DNA of 45,999 nt. It comes from Lentimicrobium sp. L6 (GTDB lineage Bacteria > Bacteroidota > Bacteroidia > Bacteroidales > UBA12170). The stretch covers positions 1 through 45,999 of the forward strand of contig NZ_JABKCA010000046.1 of NCBI RefSeq assembly GCF_013166655.1, written 5' to 3'. Of the stretch, positions 34,816-44,076 are shown piece after piece. The position numbers and the translations under genes were made by a program. The notes beneath the pieces are model-generated. The model was not told where the DNA came from. It made no database searches and saw only the letters and a program-made list of their open reading frames with translations. The number at the start of each line of letters is the position of its first letter. The stretch's first letter is position 1.

Positions 34816-37800
34816 ATGAATATTAGATTAGGAAATACTAAAGATTATATTGATAAATATGTAAATTCTCATGCCACTTCAGTAGTTGTAAAACGAGGAA
34901 AGCAGATGTATCGTTCCGGCAAAGTAGATTTTGAGGACTATTCCGAAAGAACTGATGGATGGAGCTTCTCTGTTCATGGTACCATGAAATATCGAATTAT
35001 CATTTTAGGAGTGGATAATCTAAATATAGAAACTTCATGTACCTGTCCATTCGATTGGGGCAATTTATGCAAACACAGTATTGCAGCCCTCTATTTTGTG
35101 TCCGACAATATTGGAAATCAACCAACTCTTCTTGAATCAAAAAATAGCTTTTCACATTCCATAATAGCTTCTTCAAATCAAGTTGGAATTCGAGAAGATT
35201 ATGAAATCACTGACTATAACACTATTACTGCTCAATTTATAAAAGATAATTTACCCACTGCACTATACGAGCAATTAATTTATTATCACTACAATAACAT
35301 CTATTCTTCTTTAAAAACAGACCATAATTCTATTGTTTTTATAGCGCCCAACAACAAACCAATTATCACTTTTTATTTATCTGAAGGAAAAGTTTTTATT
35401 TCAAGTACTAAAAAAACATACAACAAACATTTATCTATAGAGGAAGCTCAATGTTTGTATTCCATTGCGAAATCAAATAGTCCCGATATTTTAGAGTATG
35501 TCTTCAGTGGAAAACTTTTAGAAAAAGAGAAGGAAACCTTAAACTCCTATGGTTTGTTTGAAAATATCAAATTTGAAGATTATTTCTATTATATTTTTGA
35601 CAAAACGCATGGAATAACTTGCCACGAAAAAAAGGTATTGAGTGGTATTATTCCAATTATTGATACGCTTACGAATCAACACCTAAGTTTAATTGATAAA
35701 ATAAACAATGACATTGAATTCATAAATCACCTAAATACAAATAGCGAAGAGAGGAGAATTGGTTTTGTTATCAAAGAAAAATGGGATTCCTATTATAACT
35801 ACATGGATAAATCTGATGAATCGCAGGATTTTCACAAAGGATTTGAAATTGTACCTATCATTGGGAAAACCAATAAGCAAGGAACCATTTTATCAACACA
35901 TATTAAAGAATATCTTCCCGAGCTGAGCGAAACCAATCTGATAAAAAAAGATGCGAAAGCAGAAAAGATACTAGGTATTTTAAATCAATATGAAAATACA
36001 AATAATGAAGAAACAAAGTTTCTATTACTAAAAGAGACTTATAACTTATTAATTGGTCAAACCTTTGTATATGGTTCCGATACTCCATCTTTTGAGGTAA
36101 AGAAAAAACACTTAATAGATATTAACCTTTCACAAGAGCCACTGGACATTAAATTTGAAGTAGAGAAAGAGCAATCGTTTCTGCTTTTGAAAATGAAATA
36201 TAAAATTGGGAATGTGGTATTTGATAGAACAAAAAGTGAAGAAAATGTTTTAGACAATTGTATTCACCAAATTAATGGGCATCTTCATTTTGTAAAGAAT
36301 TATAAGGCCGCCCAATATATTTCTCAGTTTCCAGAAAATTTAAAGATGGTTACCGATCATCAAGAGCAATTCTTTAAAAAGGTAATAGAACCGATTTCTA
36401 AGAACTTCGAAATTCATTACAGTGATCAAACATATATAAAAGAATCTGTAGAATTAGATTTTCATAGAAGGCAATTATTTCTATCCGAAAAAAACGAACA
36501 CATTCTATTTACGCTTTATGTGGTTTATGACAATGATTTTTCAACCTCTTTAAATACTACAGGCCATATTCTCTCAAAAAACGGAAACACCATTACAGAA
36601 TACAAAAGGAATTTCGAACTTGAGGATGATTTTATTGAAGTATTGGCTCAGTTACATCCCAAATTTGAGTTACAAAAAAACCGCAAGCTGTTTTATCTTC
36701 ATCACAGCGATTTTACTGAAAACATGTGGTTTTATAAATTTTTCGATCATCTTCAAAATAACAATATCGAAGTTTATGGTCTCAAAGATTTGAAAAACTT
36801 TAAATACTCTCCATACAAAGGAAAAATCAGCACCTCCGTTTCTTCAGGTCAAGATTGGTTTGATGTAAATATCAATATTCGATTTGGTGATAAGCAAGCC
36901 AGCTTAAGCGATATTAAGAAGGCAGTGATCAATAAGCAGCGGTTTATACAATTATCTGATGGTTCTGTTGGAGTATTACCTTCCGAATGGTTTCATAAGT
37001 TAGAGAAGTATTTTAGGAATGGTATTGTGAAGAAGGATAAGCTAGAAATCTCCAAGCTTCACTTTTCGGTGGTTGACGAGCTTTTTGAAAATATTGATGA
37101 TGAAAAGGTCATACTTGAAATAGCTGAGAAAAGAAGACGTTTACAAAGCTTCACTGAAATTTCAAAAACAGATATTCCAAAAGAGATTACGGCTGATTTG
37201 CGCCATTATCAAAAAGAAGGTTTAAACTGGTTAAACTTCCTTGATGAGATGCAATGGGGAGGAATTTTAGCGGATGATATGGGATTAGGAAAGACCTTAC
37301 AAATATTAACTTTTCTGCAATATCAAAGCAATAAGAAAAAGTCTACGAGTTTAATCATAGTCCCCACCACCCTACTCTTCAATTGGGAAAACGAAATACA
37401 AAAGTTCGCCCCCCAATTAGAAGCTACCTATTACTATGGAACAAACAGAAACAAAGACACAGCTCATTTCAAAGATTTCGACCTTGTTTTCACCACTTAT
37501 GGAATTCTATTACGCGACATTGAAAGCCTGAGCCAATTTAAGTTCAACTATGTAGTGCTAGATGAATCACAAGCCATCAAAAACCCTGCTTCCAGAAGAT
37601 ATAAAGCAGCCAATCTGATCAATGCCCGAAATAGGATAGCACTCACCGGAACACCTATAGAAAATGGTACCTTCGATTTATTTGCTCAGATGAATTTTGT
37701 AAACAAAGGATTCTTTGGAAGTCCTGCAAATTTTAAAGATAATTATTCCAATCCTATTGATAAAGAAGCAAACGAACTGATTGCTGGAGAATTACACAGA

Positions 37801-38583
37801 ATAACTCATCCATTTATACTCAGAAGAACAAAAGAGAAAGTGGCGCAAGAACTACCGGATAAAACTGAAGATATAATCTATTGTGAAATGGAAGCCGGAC
37901 AGAGAAAAGTCTATGATGCTTACCGAAATGAGTTTAAAAACCAATTACTCCATAAAATTGAAGATGAAGGCATCAATAAATCGAAAATGATGGTTTTAGA
38001 AGCCTTAACTCGCCTGCGCCAAATATGTGACTCTCCTTCTCTACTTAATTCTAACGATATAATAGAAACCCAATCCATAAAAATCAAAGAAATCATCCGT
38101 CATATCACCAACAAAACGGGGGATCACAAGATTTTAATATTCTCGCAATTTGTAAAAATGCTGGCTCTTATAAAAGATGAATTGGATAAAATTAATATCG
38201 ATTATGAATATCTCGATGGGAAAAGCAGTGTAAAGCAAAGGGAAAATTCGGTGAATAATTTTCAAGACAATAACGATTTAAGGGTATTCCTCATCAGTTT
38301 AAAAGCAGGAGGAACAGGACTTAATCTTACTGCAGCAGATTACGTATACATTATAGATCCTTGGTGGAATCCCGCTGTCGAAAATCAAGCCATCGACCGT
38401 TGTTACCGTATTGGCCAAGACAAAAAAGTATTCGCTTATCGTATGATTTGTAAAAACACTGTGGAAGAAAAAATCATCAACCTACAGAATAAAAAGAAGA
38501 AAATAGCTGGCGATATTATACAAACTGATGAAAACATCATGAAGACTTTAGATACTAAAGATATTCAGGAATTGTTTTCTTAG
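34816..38583 (+). CDS. SNF2-family helicase with SWIM zinc finger
   Basis: A 1255-residue DNA-dependent ATPase. An N-terminal SWIM finger (C75, C77, C85, H87 in TCTCPFDWGNLCKHS) is followed by a long N-terminal region (about 90-770) without recognised catalysis. Then comes a SNF2 core: Q-like RHYQKEGLNWLNFL, Walker A ILADDMGLGKTLQIL (about 818-830), VVLDESQAIKNP as the DExx box, and SRRYKAANLINARNRIALTGTPIEN. The C-lobe has LIFSQFVKML, YLDGKSS and ISLKAGGTGLNLTAADYVYIIDPWWNPAVENQAIDR, ending RIGQDKKVFAYRM. This is the bacterial SWIM-SNF2 type (RapA-related), probably remodelling nucleoprotein or RNA polymerase complexes. The ATG at 34816 starts directly after a short leader; no operon partner is seen. 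Confidence 0.94.
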   Translation: MNIRLGNTKDYIDKYVNSHATSVVVKRGKQMYRSGKVDFEDYSERTDGWSFSVHGTMKYRIIILGVDNLNIETSCTCPFDWGNLCKHSIAALYFVSDNIGNQPTLLESKNSFSHSIIASSNQVGIREDYEITDYNTITAQFIKDNLPTALYEQLIYYHYNNIYSSLKTDHNSIVFIAPNNKPIITFYLSEGKVFISSTKKTYNKHLSIEEAQCLYSIAKSNSPDILEYVFSGKLLEKEKETLNSYGLFENIKFEDYFYYIFDKTHGITCHEKKVLSGIIPIIDTLTNQHLSLIDKINNDIEFINHLNTNSEERRIGFVIKEKWDSYYNYMDKSDESQDFHKGFEIVPIIGKTNKQGTILSTHIKEYLPELSETNLIKKDAKAEKILGILNQYENTNNEETKFLLLKETYNLLIGQTFVYGSDTPSFEVKKKHLIDINLSQEPLDIKFEVEKEQSFLLLKMKYKIGNVVFDRTKSEENVLDNCIHQINGHLHFVKNYKAAQYISQFPENLKMVTDHQEQFFKKVIEPISKNFEIHYSDQTYIKESVELDFHRRQLFLSEKNEHILFTLYVVYDNDFSTSLNTTGHILSKNGNTITEYKRNFELEDDFIEVLAQLHPKFELQKNRKLFYLHHSDFTENMWFYKFFDHLQNNNIEVYGLKDLKNFKYSPYKGKISTSVSSGQDWFDVNINIRFGDKQASLSDIKKAVINKQRFIQLSDGSVGVLPSEWFHKLEKYFRNGIVKKDKLEISKLHFSVVDELFENIDDEKVILEIAEKRRRLQSFTEISKTDIPKEITADLRHYQKEGLNWLNFLDEMQWGGILADDMGLGKTLQILTFLQYQSNKKKSTSLIIVPTTLLFNWENEIQKFAPQLEATYYYGTNRNKDTAHFKDFDLVFTTYGILLRDIESLSQFKFNYVVLDESQAIKNPASRRYKAANLINARNRIALTGTPIENGTFDLFAQMNFVNKGFFGSPANFKDNYSNPIDKEANELIAGELHRITHPFILRRTKEKVAQELPDKTEDIIYCEMEAGQRKVYDAYRNEFKNQLLHKIEDEGINKSKMMVLEALTRLRQICDSPSLLNSNDIIETQSIKIKEIIRHITNKTGDHKILIFSQFVKMLALIKDELDKINIDYEYLDGKSSVKQRENSVNNFQDNNDLRVFLISLKAGGTGLNLTAADYVYIIDPWWNPAVENQAIDRCYRIGQDKKVFAYRMICKNTVEEKIINLQNKKKKIAGDIIQTDENIMKTLDTKDIQELFS

Positions 38584-38592
38584 GCTACATTG

Positions 38593-38620
38593 TTTGTGGT
38601 TTGTGGTTTGTGGTTTGTGA
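38593..38620. repeat. 7-bp tandem repeat, four units
   Basis: TTTGTGG repeated three times plus TTTGTGA, directly after the helicase stop codon. A microsatellite of this kind can vary in number; here it is outside any gene, so it should have no coding effect. Confidence 0.85.
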
Positions 38621-38629
38621 CTGAACTGC

Positions 38630-38668
38630 TCACTGTTAACTTTTAACTATTGATTATTAACTAAAACC
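38630..38668. repeat. TCACTGTTAAC-type intergenic repeat (copy)
   Basis: TCACTGTTAAC is an exact 11-base reverse complement of GTTAACAGTGA at 6877-6887, followed by TTTTAACTATTGATTATTAACT-like sequence as at 6205-6290. It lies between the convergent helicase and aminotransferase genes. Confidence 0.45.
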
Positions 38669-39456
38669 TCATGAAACAAAGAGTGAACTCTACCAAGTAA
38701 TTCATCTTTCTCATCAAACTGAACATTACCAATGGAACGAATGGGAAGAACTCCTGGGGAGGTCCCGCAAATAAATGCGGCTTGATATTTTGATAATTCT
38801 CTATAATCTATGGAATCGAAAACAATAGGGATTGCATGTTTTTCACAAATCTCTAATACCTTCAATCTGGTGATTCCTCCCAAAACCAAATGGTCTGGAG
38901 CGGTGTATAGTTTATGATCCTTAATGAAAAAGAGATTGGAGCGACTACCCTCGGTGATTTGGTTTTTCTTGTTGACTAATATGGACTCAAAAACCTCCTC
39001 CAACTTTATCTGCTCGTTGGCTTTTTTTCTTAGACTGGCCTGATTTACTTTTAAGCTGGGATTTTCTCTTTCTTCGAATAATAAACTACAACAGACTCCT
39101 CTATTATAATCTTCCTTGGATGGATAATGACTCTCTATGGGAAATACAGCCCTTTTATCTTCTTGAATGATGATTTTTATATTGATGTCCCCTAAAGCAT
39201 TTTCTTTTATTAGTAGTTCTATCTCACGCTCCAATAATGACGTATTTAGAGGAGGGTAATTTAAAGCATAACAGCTTTTCACCAATCGTTGGATATGATG
39301 ATGGAGAAATATGGCTTTTGAGTTGATCAGCCTGATGACTTCATAGGCATATTTAGTAGGAAATATAGATTCTATTTCTTGAGCTGATAGACTAGTTATT
39401 TCACCAATTAAAACTCCTATATTTCTCATAACACCTGATATTTTTGGGAATAGCAA
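38647..39456 (-). CDS. Class IV aminotransferase-like protein
   Basis: A 269-residue PLP-dependent enzyme of fold type IV (branched-chain or D-amino-acid aminotransferase, 4-amino-4-deoxychorismate lyase). YAYEVIRLINSKAIFLHHHIQRL is the N-terminal block. The lysine in LRKKANEQ (about residue 150) is my candidate for the PLP Schiff base. ITEGSRSNLFFIKDHKL is the signature, LVLGGITRLKVLE the phosphate-binding turn, and FICGTSPGVLPIRSI the C-terminal block. The substrate is not readable; pabC-like or amino-acid conversion are both possible. The ATG at 39456 is used, with ATG ten codons later as alternative. The gene is convergent with the helicase and divergent from hydE. Confidence 0.85.
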   Translation of the reverse strand: MLFPKISGVMRNIGVLIGEITSLSAQEIESIFPTKYAYEVIRLINSKAIFLHHHIQRLVKSCYALNYPPLNTSLLEREIELLIKENALGDINIKIIIQEDKRAVFPIESHYPSKEDYNRGVCCSLLFEERENPSLKVNQASLRKKANEQIKLEEVFESILVNKKNQITEGSRSNLFFIKDHKLYTAPDHLVLGGITRLKVLEICEKHAIPIVFDSIDYRELSKYQAAFICGTSPGVLPIRSIGNVQFDEKDELLGRVHSLFHEVLVNNQ

Positions 39457-39675
39457 ATATAAGCTTTAAAATAAGATCGTTTTACTCAATAATTAAGATG
39501 GGATCTAAAAAGTCTAGGAACTAAAAGTATCAATTTCAATTTTTATCAGAACAATCCAACCCGAAAAACCATCATATCATTCAAATATTTTTTTGTCTAA
39601 AATAGAATCCGAAAAAACTAGAGAACATTTGACAGTTCTTTAACATTCACAGAGGCCTCCAGAAATAAAAAAATG

Positions 39676-39683
39676 TATCTTTG
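39676..39683 (+). promoter_or_regulatory. Consensus -7 box for hydE
   Basis: TATCTTTG is an exact TAnnTTTG match. The expected start site a few bases downstream (near 39690) leaves a leader of only about 12 bases before the TTG start codon at 39702. No -33 TTTG is seen at the usual distance. Confidence 0.5.
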
Positions 39684-39701
39684 TTCGCTAAATAACAGCC
39701 A

Positions 39702-40790
39702 TTGAAAACACTAGAAAACATACTGAATCAGAGCACTTTCACTAAGGAAGACCTGGTATATTTATTGGGCTTAAAAGGCGAAGAAAGAAGTCTTTTAAGA
39801 AAGAAGTCTGCTGAAATTAAAAATGAGACTGTCGGGAATAAAGTCTATTTCAGAGGGTTGATAGAATATTCCAATAAATGTAAAAAAGACTGTTATTATT
39901 GTGGTGTTCGTGCTTCAAATTCTCATCCCTCCCGATATCAATTGGAGGATGCCGAAGTATTAGAAGCCGCCAAATTTGCCCACGATAATAAATTTGCTTC
40001 TTTGGTGATACAGTCGGGGGAGAGAAGCGATAAAGCATTTATTGCCAAGATTGAATACCTACTTCAGGAAATTATGAAAATGTCCAATAATGAATTGGGA
40101 ATTACTCTTTCTTGTGGTGAGCAAAGCCTAGAAACTTATAAAAGATGGAAAGCCGCTGGAGCCAGAAGATATTTACTTCGTATAGAAACCAGTAATAGAG
40201 AACACTATTCCAAATTACACCCCAATGATAGCCTCCATGATTTTGATGAAAGAATAGCGGCATTGAAAAGACTCAGACAAGTAGGATATCAAGTAGGAAC
40301 GGGAGTAATGATCGGACTCCCCTTTCAAACCCTAGAAGACCTAGCCAATGATTTGCTTTTCTTTAAAGAACTGGATATCGATATGGCTGGAATGGGTCCA
40401 TTTATAGAGCATAAAGAAACCCCACTATACCCTCATCGCAATGAATTAATGACTTTGCAGCAACGTTTCGACCTCTCCTTAAATATGGTAGCTTTGCTTC
40501 GTATTATGATGAAAGACATTAATATTGCAGCCACTACCGCCATGCAAGCCATTGACCCACAAGGGCGTGAAAAAGCTTTATTCATTGGTTCAAATGTGAT
40601 TATGCCCAATCTCACTCCAGTGAAATACCGTGAAGATTATCTTCTCTATCAAGACAAACCTTGTATTGATGAGGAGGCCGATGAATGTCAGAACTGCTTA
40701 GAAGCCAGAATTCATGTGGCTGGTGGCGATATTGGTTATAATGAATGGGGCGATAGCTTGCATTTTGCAAAAAGAACAAAAGGAGAATAA
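39702..40790 (+). CDS. hydE: [FeFe]-hydrogenase maturase HydE (radical SAM)
   Basis: A 362-residue radical SAM enzyme. The [4Fe-4S] cluster motif CxxxCxxC is C60, C64, C67 in NKCKKDCYYCGVRASN. A second cluster site, C321, C329, C332 in PCIDEEADECQNC, has the same C-x7-C-x2-C spacing as that of Thermotoga HydE (C311, C319, C322). LSCGEQSLETYKRW, RRYLLRIETSN, IGLPFQTLEDLANDL and MPNLTPVKYREDY are further HydE blocks. HydE helps build the diiron subcluster of the H-cluster together with HydF and HydG. Neither of them, nor a hydrogenase gene, is in the window, so HydE is encoded apart. The start is TTG, and no ATG alternative preserves the N-terminus. PylB-like enzymes are a more distant alternative. 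Confidence 0.9.
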   Translation: MKTLENILNQSTFTKEDLVYLLGLKGEERSLLRKKSAEIKNETVGNKVYFRGLIEYSNKCKKDCYYCGVRASNSHPSRYQLEDAEVLEAAKFAHDNKFASLVIQSGERSDKAFIAKIEYLLQEIMKMSNNELGITLSCGEQSLETYKRWKAAGARRYLLRIETSNREHYSKLHPNDSLHDFDERIAALKRLRQVGYQVGTGVMIGLPFQTLEDLANDLLFFKELDIDMAGMGPFIEHKETPLYPHRNELMTLQQRFDLSLNMVALLRIMMKDINIAATTAMQAIDPQGREKALFIGSNVIMPNLTPVKYREDYLLYQDKPCIDEEADECQNCLEARIHVAGGDIGYNEWGDSLHFAKRTKGE

Positions 40791-40909
40791 TTGGGTATAA
40801 AAGAATAGAGCATTAGAAATACATAGGTTTTAATTCAAATAACATTCGTCATTATAAAAAATATGGACGGAAGTTAGAAGTTAGAAGACAGAAGAAAAAA
40901 CTCAACAGG

Positions 40910-41590
40910 ATGAAAAATTACGCTTTAATTTTAGCCGGTGGTTCTGGGAATAGAATGCAAGAAGAAACCCCTAAAGCATTTCTTGAAATCAATCAGAAAT
41001 ATTTAATTGAATATTCCATCCTTAAATTCTCTGAACACCCTCAAATTGACAAGATTATATTGGTGGTTCCAAAAGATTATTTAAAAATAACGGAGGAGCT
41101 TGTTAAAAATAAAAAATATCAAAAAGTAAGTGCAGTAAAACAAGGTGGAACGAGTAGGTTTGAGAGTAGTAGAATAGCAGTTAACACAGTAGAGGAAGAC
41201 CAATCCAAAGTACTTATTCACGATGCTGCCAGACCTTTCATTACTCACAAAATCATTAGCCAATGCCTAGAATCATTAGAACAATTTGATGCTCTGAATC
41301 TATTGAGTCCAATTAGCGACACGCTCATCCAACTCCAAGACAATCAGATCATAGGAAATGTAGACAGAGCCCTTTACAGACAAGCTCAAACGCCACAATC
41401 CTTTCAGCTAAATACCATTAAAAAAACACATGAAGCCGCTCTTTCCGATGATATTGAAACCATTACCGATGATTTTAATTTAGTGTTGAAATACCAAACA
41501 GGGACTTGCTCTTGGGTGGAAGGAAATAGAATGAACTTCAAAATCACTTATCCTGAAGACTTGGAGCTGGCTCGTTTACTACTTCACTAA
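40910..41590 (+). CDS. ispD: 2-C-methyl-D-erythritol 4-phosphate cytidylyltransferase IspD
   Basis: A 226-residue cytoplasmic enzyme of the MEP isoprenoid pathway, joining CTP and MEP. The N-terminal nucleotide-binding loop is ILAGGSGNRMQEETPKAFLEI, with the CTP and substrate contacts in VKQGGTSRFESSR and VLIHDAARPFIT. The C-terminal NVDRALYRQAQTPQSFQ and TDDFNLVLKY, then ITYPEDLELARLLL, match IspD rather than TarI. No IspF fusion is seen. The ATG at 40910 follows hydE by about 120 bases, with a GAAGTTAGAAGTTAGAAGACAG-like repeat between, so independent expression is likely. It precedes the sigma-54 regulator gene. Confidence 0.92.
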   Translation: MKNYALILAGGSGNRMQEETPKAFLEINQKYLIEYSILKFSEHPQIDKIILVVPKDYLKITEELVKNKKYQKVSAVKQGGTSRFESSRIAVNTVEEDQSKVLIHDAARPFITHKIISQCLESLEQFDALNLLSPISDTLIQLQDNQIIGNVDRALYRQAQTPQSFQLNTIKKTHEAALSDDIETITDDFNLVLKYQTGTCSWVEGNRMNFKITYPEDLELARLLLH

Positions 41591-41676
41591 ACCTTCCTTT
41601 AAAAATTTGATAACTTAGCCTCCCCTATCACTTTTATTAAATCGATATATTTGTACTCCTATTAACCACATGAACA

Positions 41677-43575
41677 ATGAATCCCAACCATCAAAAAGAT
41701 ATTATTTCTCGCTCTCATCAACGAAGTAAGGCATTTGGAGTAGAAAAGGAAAGAGTCTATTCTAAAAAGATATTACCTCATCATCAACTGCAGAGGATTC
41801 TAGAAAATTCAAATAGTCTCTTACAGCTTTCCATGCCTTTTATCGAGAATATTTATAAGATTCTAGCCCAATCTGGATTTATCATTGTCTTGACTGATCA
41901 TGAAGGCTGTATTCTTTACATCAAAGGAGAAGAAGAAACCGTAAAAGCCGCCCATGAAATCAATATGATACAAGGCGCCTATATGGATGAGAAAAGCATA
42001 GGAACCAATGCTATGGGAACAGCCATAAGTGAAGATATGGCGGTTCAGATTACAGCCAAAGAGCATTTTGTTTCTGCCTACCATAAATGGACTTGTTCAG
42101 CCGCTCCCATACATAATTGCAAAGGAGAGATTATTGGAACACTGAACCTTACTGCTGATAAAGTTCATGTGCATCCACATACTTTGGGTTTGGTTATTTC
42201 TGCGGTTCAAGCTATAGAGCATCATTTGAAAAATATAGATATCCAGAAACAATTAGTGAATTCTCAAAACTATGCTTTTGCATTAATGAACCACCTTTCT
42301 TTTGGTGTGTTTGCCATAGATGAAGAGGATAATATCCTTTGGGCAAATGATACTGCTTGTAGGATTATCAATATCAAAAGAAGTTTAATTATTCACAAAC
42401 CCTTTATTGAATTATTAAAAAAATGGAATGTGATCAAACATAGCCTCCTCCAAGGGAAGCAATATTTTGATCAAGAAGAACAATTTAATTTGCCAGACAT
42501 TCAAGACCGCTTCTTCTTCAATTGTTATAAAATGAAGTCGGAAGCTCATGATAGACCCGGATTCTTAGTCACCTTTCATGCCATCAATCGCTTTATCCAA
42601 TTAGCAAATAAAGTGAGTGGATTAAAAGCTAAATATAGTTTCGATGATATCATCTGCAAAAGTCAGAAGATGAAGGAAATTGTAGAATACGCAAAAGTAG
42701 TTTCTAATAATCCTTCTACCATTTTAATCACTGGGGAAAGTGGTACTGGAAAAGAAGTCTTTGCACAAAGCATACATCAAGCAAGCGAGAGAAGAGAATC
42801 AAATTTTGTGGCCATCAATTGCGGAGCCATCCCCTCCGAATTAATAGAAAGCGAACTCTATGGTTATGAGGATGGTGCTTTTACTGGCGCAAAAAAAGGT
42901 GGAAAGCAAGGCAAGTTTGAGTTGGCAAATGGAGGAACCATCTTTCTAGATGAAATTGGCGAAATGCCTATGGACATGCAAGTTAAACTACTCAGGACCA
43001 TACAAGAAGGCTATATCGTAAAAGTGGGCGGTAATCAACCTATCGATATCAATACGCGAATTATCGCTGCCACCAATAAGGATTTGAAAGTAGAAATTGA
43101 TAAGGGGAACTTTAGACTAGACTTATTTTATCGACTCAATGTGATAGAAATAAATATTCCTTCACTGAAAGATAGAAGAGATGATATTATTCCTCTTACG
43201 CGCTATTTCTTGCAGTTAAAAGCGCAAAAACTGGCCAAAAGTTTACCCCAAATTCCAGACAGCACTTATGAGGAAATGCTGAATTATCAATGGCCTGGAA
43301 ATATTCGAGAATTGGAGAATTTTGTGGAAAAGGCTGTTATTCTAAATGGCCAAGTGGGTATCGAGAAACGAATAGAAAACAATACCTCAGGTCCACTTAC
43401 TCCTTCAATCCCCCATTCTACAAGAATAAAAACGCTTCAAGAAGTAGAAAAAGATAGTATTAAAGCGGCCATCAATCAATTGGATGGTAATATGACACAA
43501 GTAGCTAAAGCTTTAAATATTGGACGAAATACTTTGTATATGAAGATGAAGAAGTATCAGATTTCTCAGGATTAG
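41677..43575 (+). CDS. Sigma-54-dependent transcriptional activator (AcoR-like)
   Basis: A 632-residue regulator. The N-terminal GAF-type sensor (about 50-200) carries the AcoR-like blocks [14 protein letters not shown] and [21 protein letters not shown]-like region (about 205-300) follows. The AAA+ domain has Walker [14 protein letters not shown] (about 351-363), [17 protein letters not shown] with the sigma-54-contacting GAFTGA loop at about 400, Walker [13 protein letters not shown] and the arginine finger region [11 protein letters not shown] Fis-type HTH (about 590-630: [19 protein letters not shown]) closes it. AcoR homologs switch on acetoin, alcohol or aldehyde dehydrogenases; the adjacent iron ADH, with its own -24/-12-like promoter and upstream sites, is the natural target. 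The inducer is unknown. A TATATTTG box lies 24 bases before the start. Confidence 0.93.
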   Translation: MNPNHQKDIISRSHQRSKAFGVEKERVYSKKILPHHQLQRILENSNSLLQLSMPFIENIYKILAQSGFIIVLTDHEGCILYIKGEEETVKAAHEINMIQGAYMDEKSIGTNAMGTAISEDMAVQITAKEHFVSAYHKWTCSAAPIHNCKGEIIGTLNLTADKVHVHPHTLGLVISAVQAIEHHLKNIDIQKQLVNSQNYAFALMNHLSFGVFAIDEEDNILWANDTACRIINIKRSLIIHKPFIELLKKWNVIKHSLLQGKQYFDQEEQFNLPDIQDRFFFNCYKMKSEAHDRPGFLVTFHAINRFIQLANKVSGLKAKYSFDDIICKSQKMKEIVEYAKVVSNNPSTILITGESGTGKEVFAQSIHQASERRESNFVAINCGAIPSELIESELYGYEDGAFTGAKKGGKQGKFELANGGTIFLDEIGEMPMDMQVKLLRTIQEGYIVKVGGNQPIDINTRIIAATNKDLKVEIDKGNFRLDLFYRLNVIEINIPSLKDRRDDIIPLTRYFLQLKAQKLAKSLPQIPDSTYEEMLNYQWPGNIRELENFVEKAVILNGQVGIEKRIENNTSGPLTPSIPHSTRIKTLQEVEKDSIKAAINQLDGNMTQVAKALNIGRNTLYMKMKKYQISQD

Positions 43576-43579
43576 TTTG

Positions 43580-43830
43580 ATAGCTATTTCATCCGCGGAT
43601 TGCACTGATTAACGCGGATTATAAATTCATTTTTAGATATAAGAACAATAGCATCCTAATAATTATTATAGATTCCTCGCTTCGCATCGGAATGACCAAT
43701 TTATTGTCAACGAAATAGGAAGAAGGGCTTTGCTTTTGTCATTGAAAAAAGCAAAGCCCTTCTTCCATCCTAAAATAGTATACACACTGTATTTCTGAAC
43801 ACAATGCAATGAAGTGAAGAATCTTTTGTA
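43580..43830. repeat. Remnants of dispersed repeats after the sigma-54 regulator
   Basis: Three pieces resemble repeat units common in intergenic DNA of this phylum. They are CATCCGCGGATTGCACTGATTAACGCGGATT-like sequence (43591 on), GATTCCTCGCTTCGCATCGGAATGAC (43671 on) and CTGAACACAATGCAATGAAGTGAAGAATCT (43795 on). I call them from memory of such units, not from a search. No gene is present. Confidence 0.35.
43718..43766. terminator. Large 20-bp hairpin
   Basis: GGAAGAAGGGCTTTGCTTTT at 43718-43737 pairs perfectly with 43747-43766 around a 9-base loop. No T run follows on either strand, so it is not a textbook terminator. It may still stop read-through from the regulator gene or be a mobile or repeat remnant. 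Confidence 0.4.
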
Positions 43831-43893
43831 AAATGAAACATGTATCAGATAGTATGGAGTAAGAAAAAAGTCATAATATCCTCACACCTCACT

Positions 43894-43927
43894 GTTCTAT
43901 TATATGACACCGTTCTATATTATGACA
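43894..43927 (+). promoter_or_regulatory. Tandem upstream activator sites for the alcohol dehydrogenase
   Basis: Two 16-base units, GTTCTATTATATGACA (43894-43909) and GTTCTATATTATGACA (43912-43927), repeat with an 18-base period and differ only at two adjacent positions. An inverted partial copy, AGTCATAATAT, lies at 43869-43879. The first, extended by one base, is an imperfect palindrome TGTnnTATnATAnnACA. They lie about 100-130 bases upstream of the -24 box, a normal place for enhancer sites of a sigma-54 activator such as the one encoded just upstream. Confidence 0.6.
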
Positions 43928-44025
43928 GTATTTCGAGTTGCAATTGTAATTATTCAGTACATCTCAATTTTCTACAATATCAAACAATCCCCATATCACT
44001 CTGAATATCTATCACTTATATTTCG

Positions 44026-44041
44026 TGGCACGAGTCTTGAA
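44026..44041 (+). promoter_or_regulatory. Sigma-54 (-24/-12) promoter-like site
   Basis: TGGCACGAGTCTTGAA against the consensus TGGCACG-N4-TTGC(A/T): the -24 half is perfect and spacing exact, while the -12 GC reads GA. The start site should fall near 44052, 25 bases before the ATG of the alcohol dehydrogenase. Confidence 0.7.
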
Positions 44042-44076
44042 AAAGGAAGCTTGAAAACATTTAAAAAACAAGCTAT

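Noticed and set aside
43869-43927. Repeats as a small CRISPR
   Set aside because: Only two short units with a 2-base separation, no spacer-length gaps and no cas genes.
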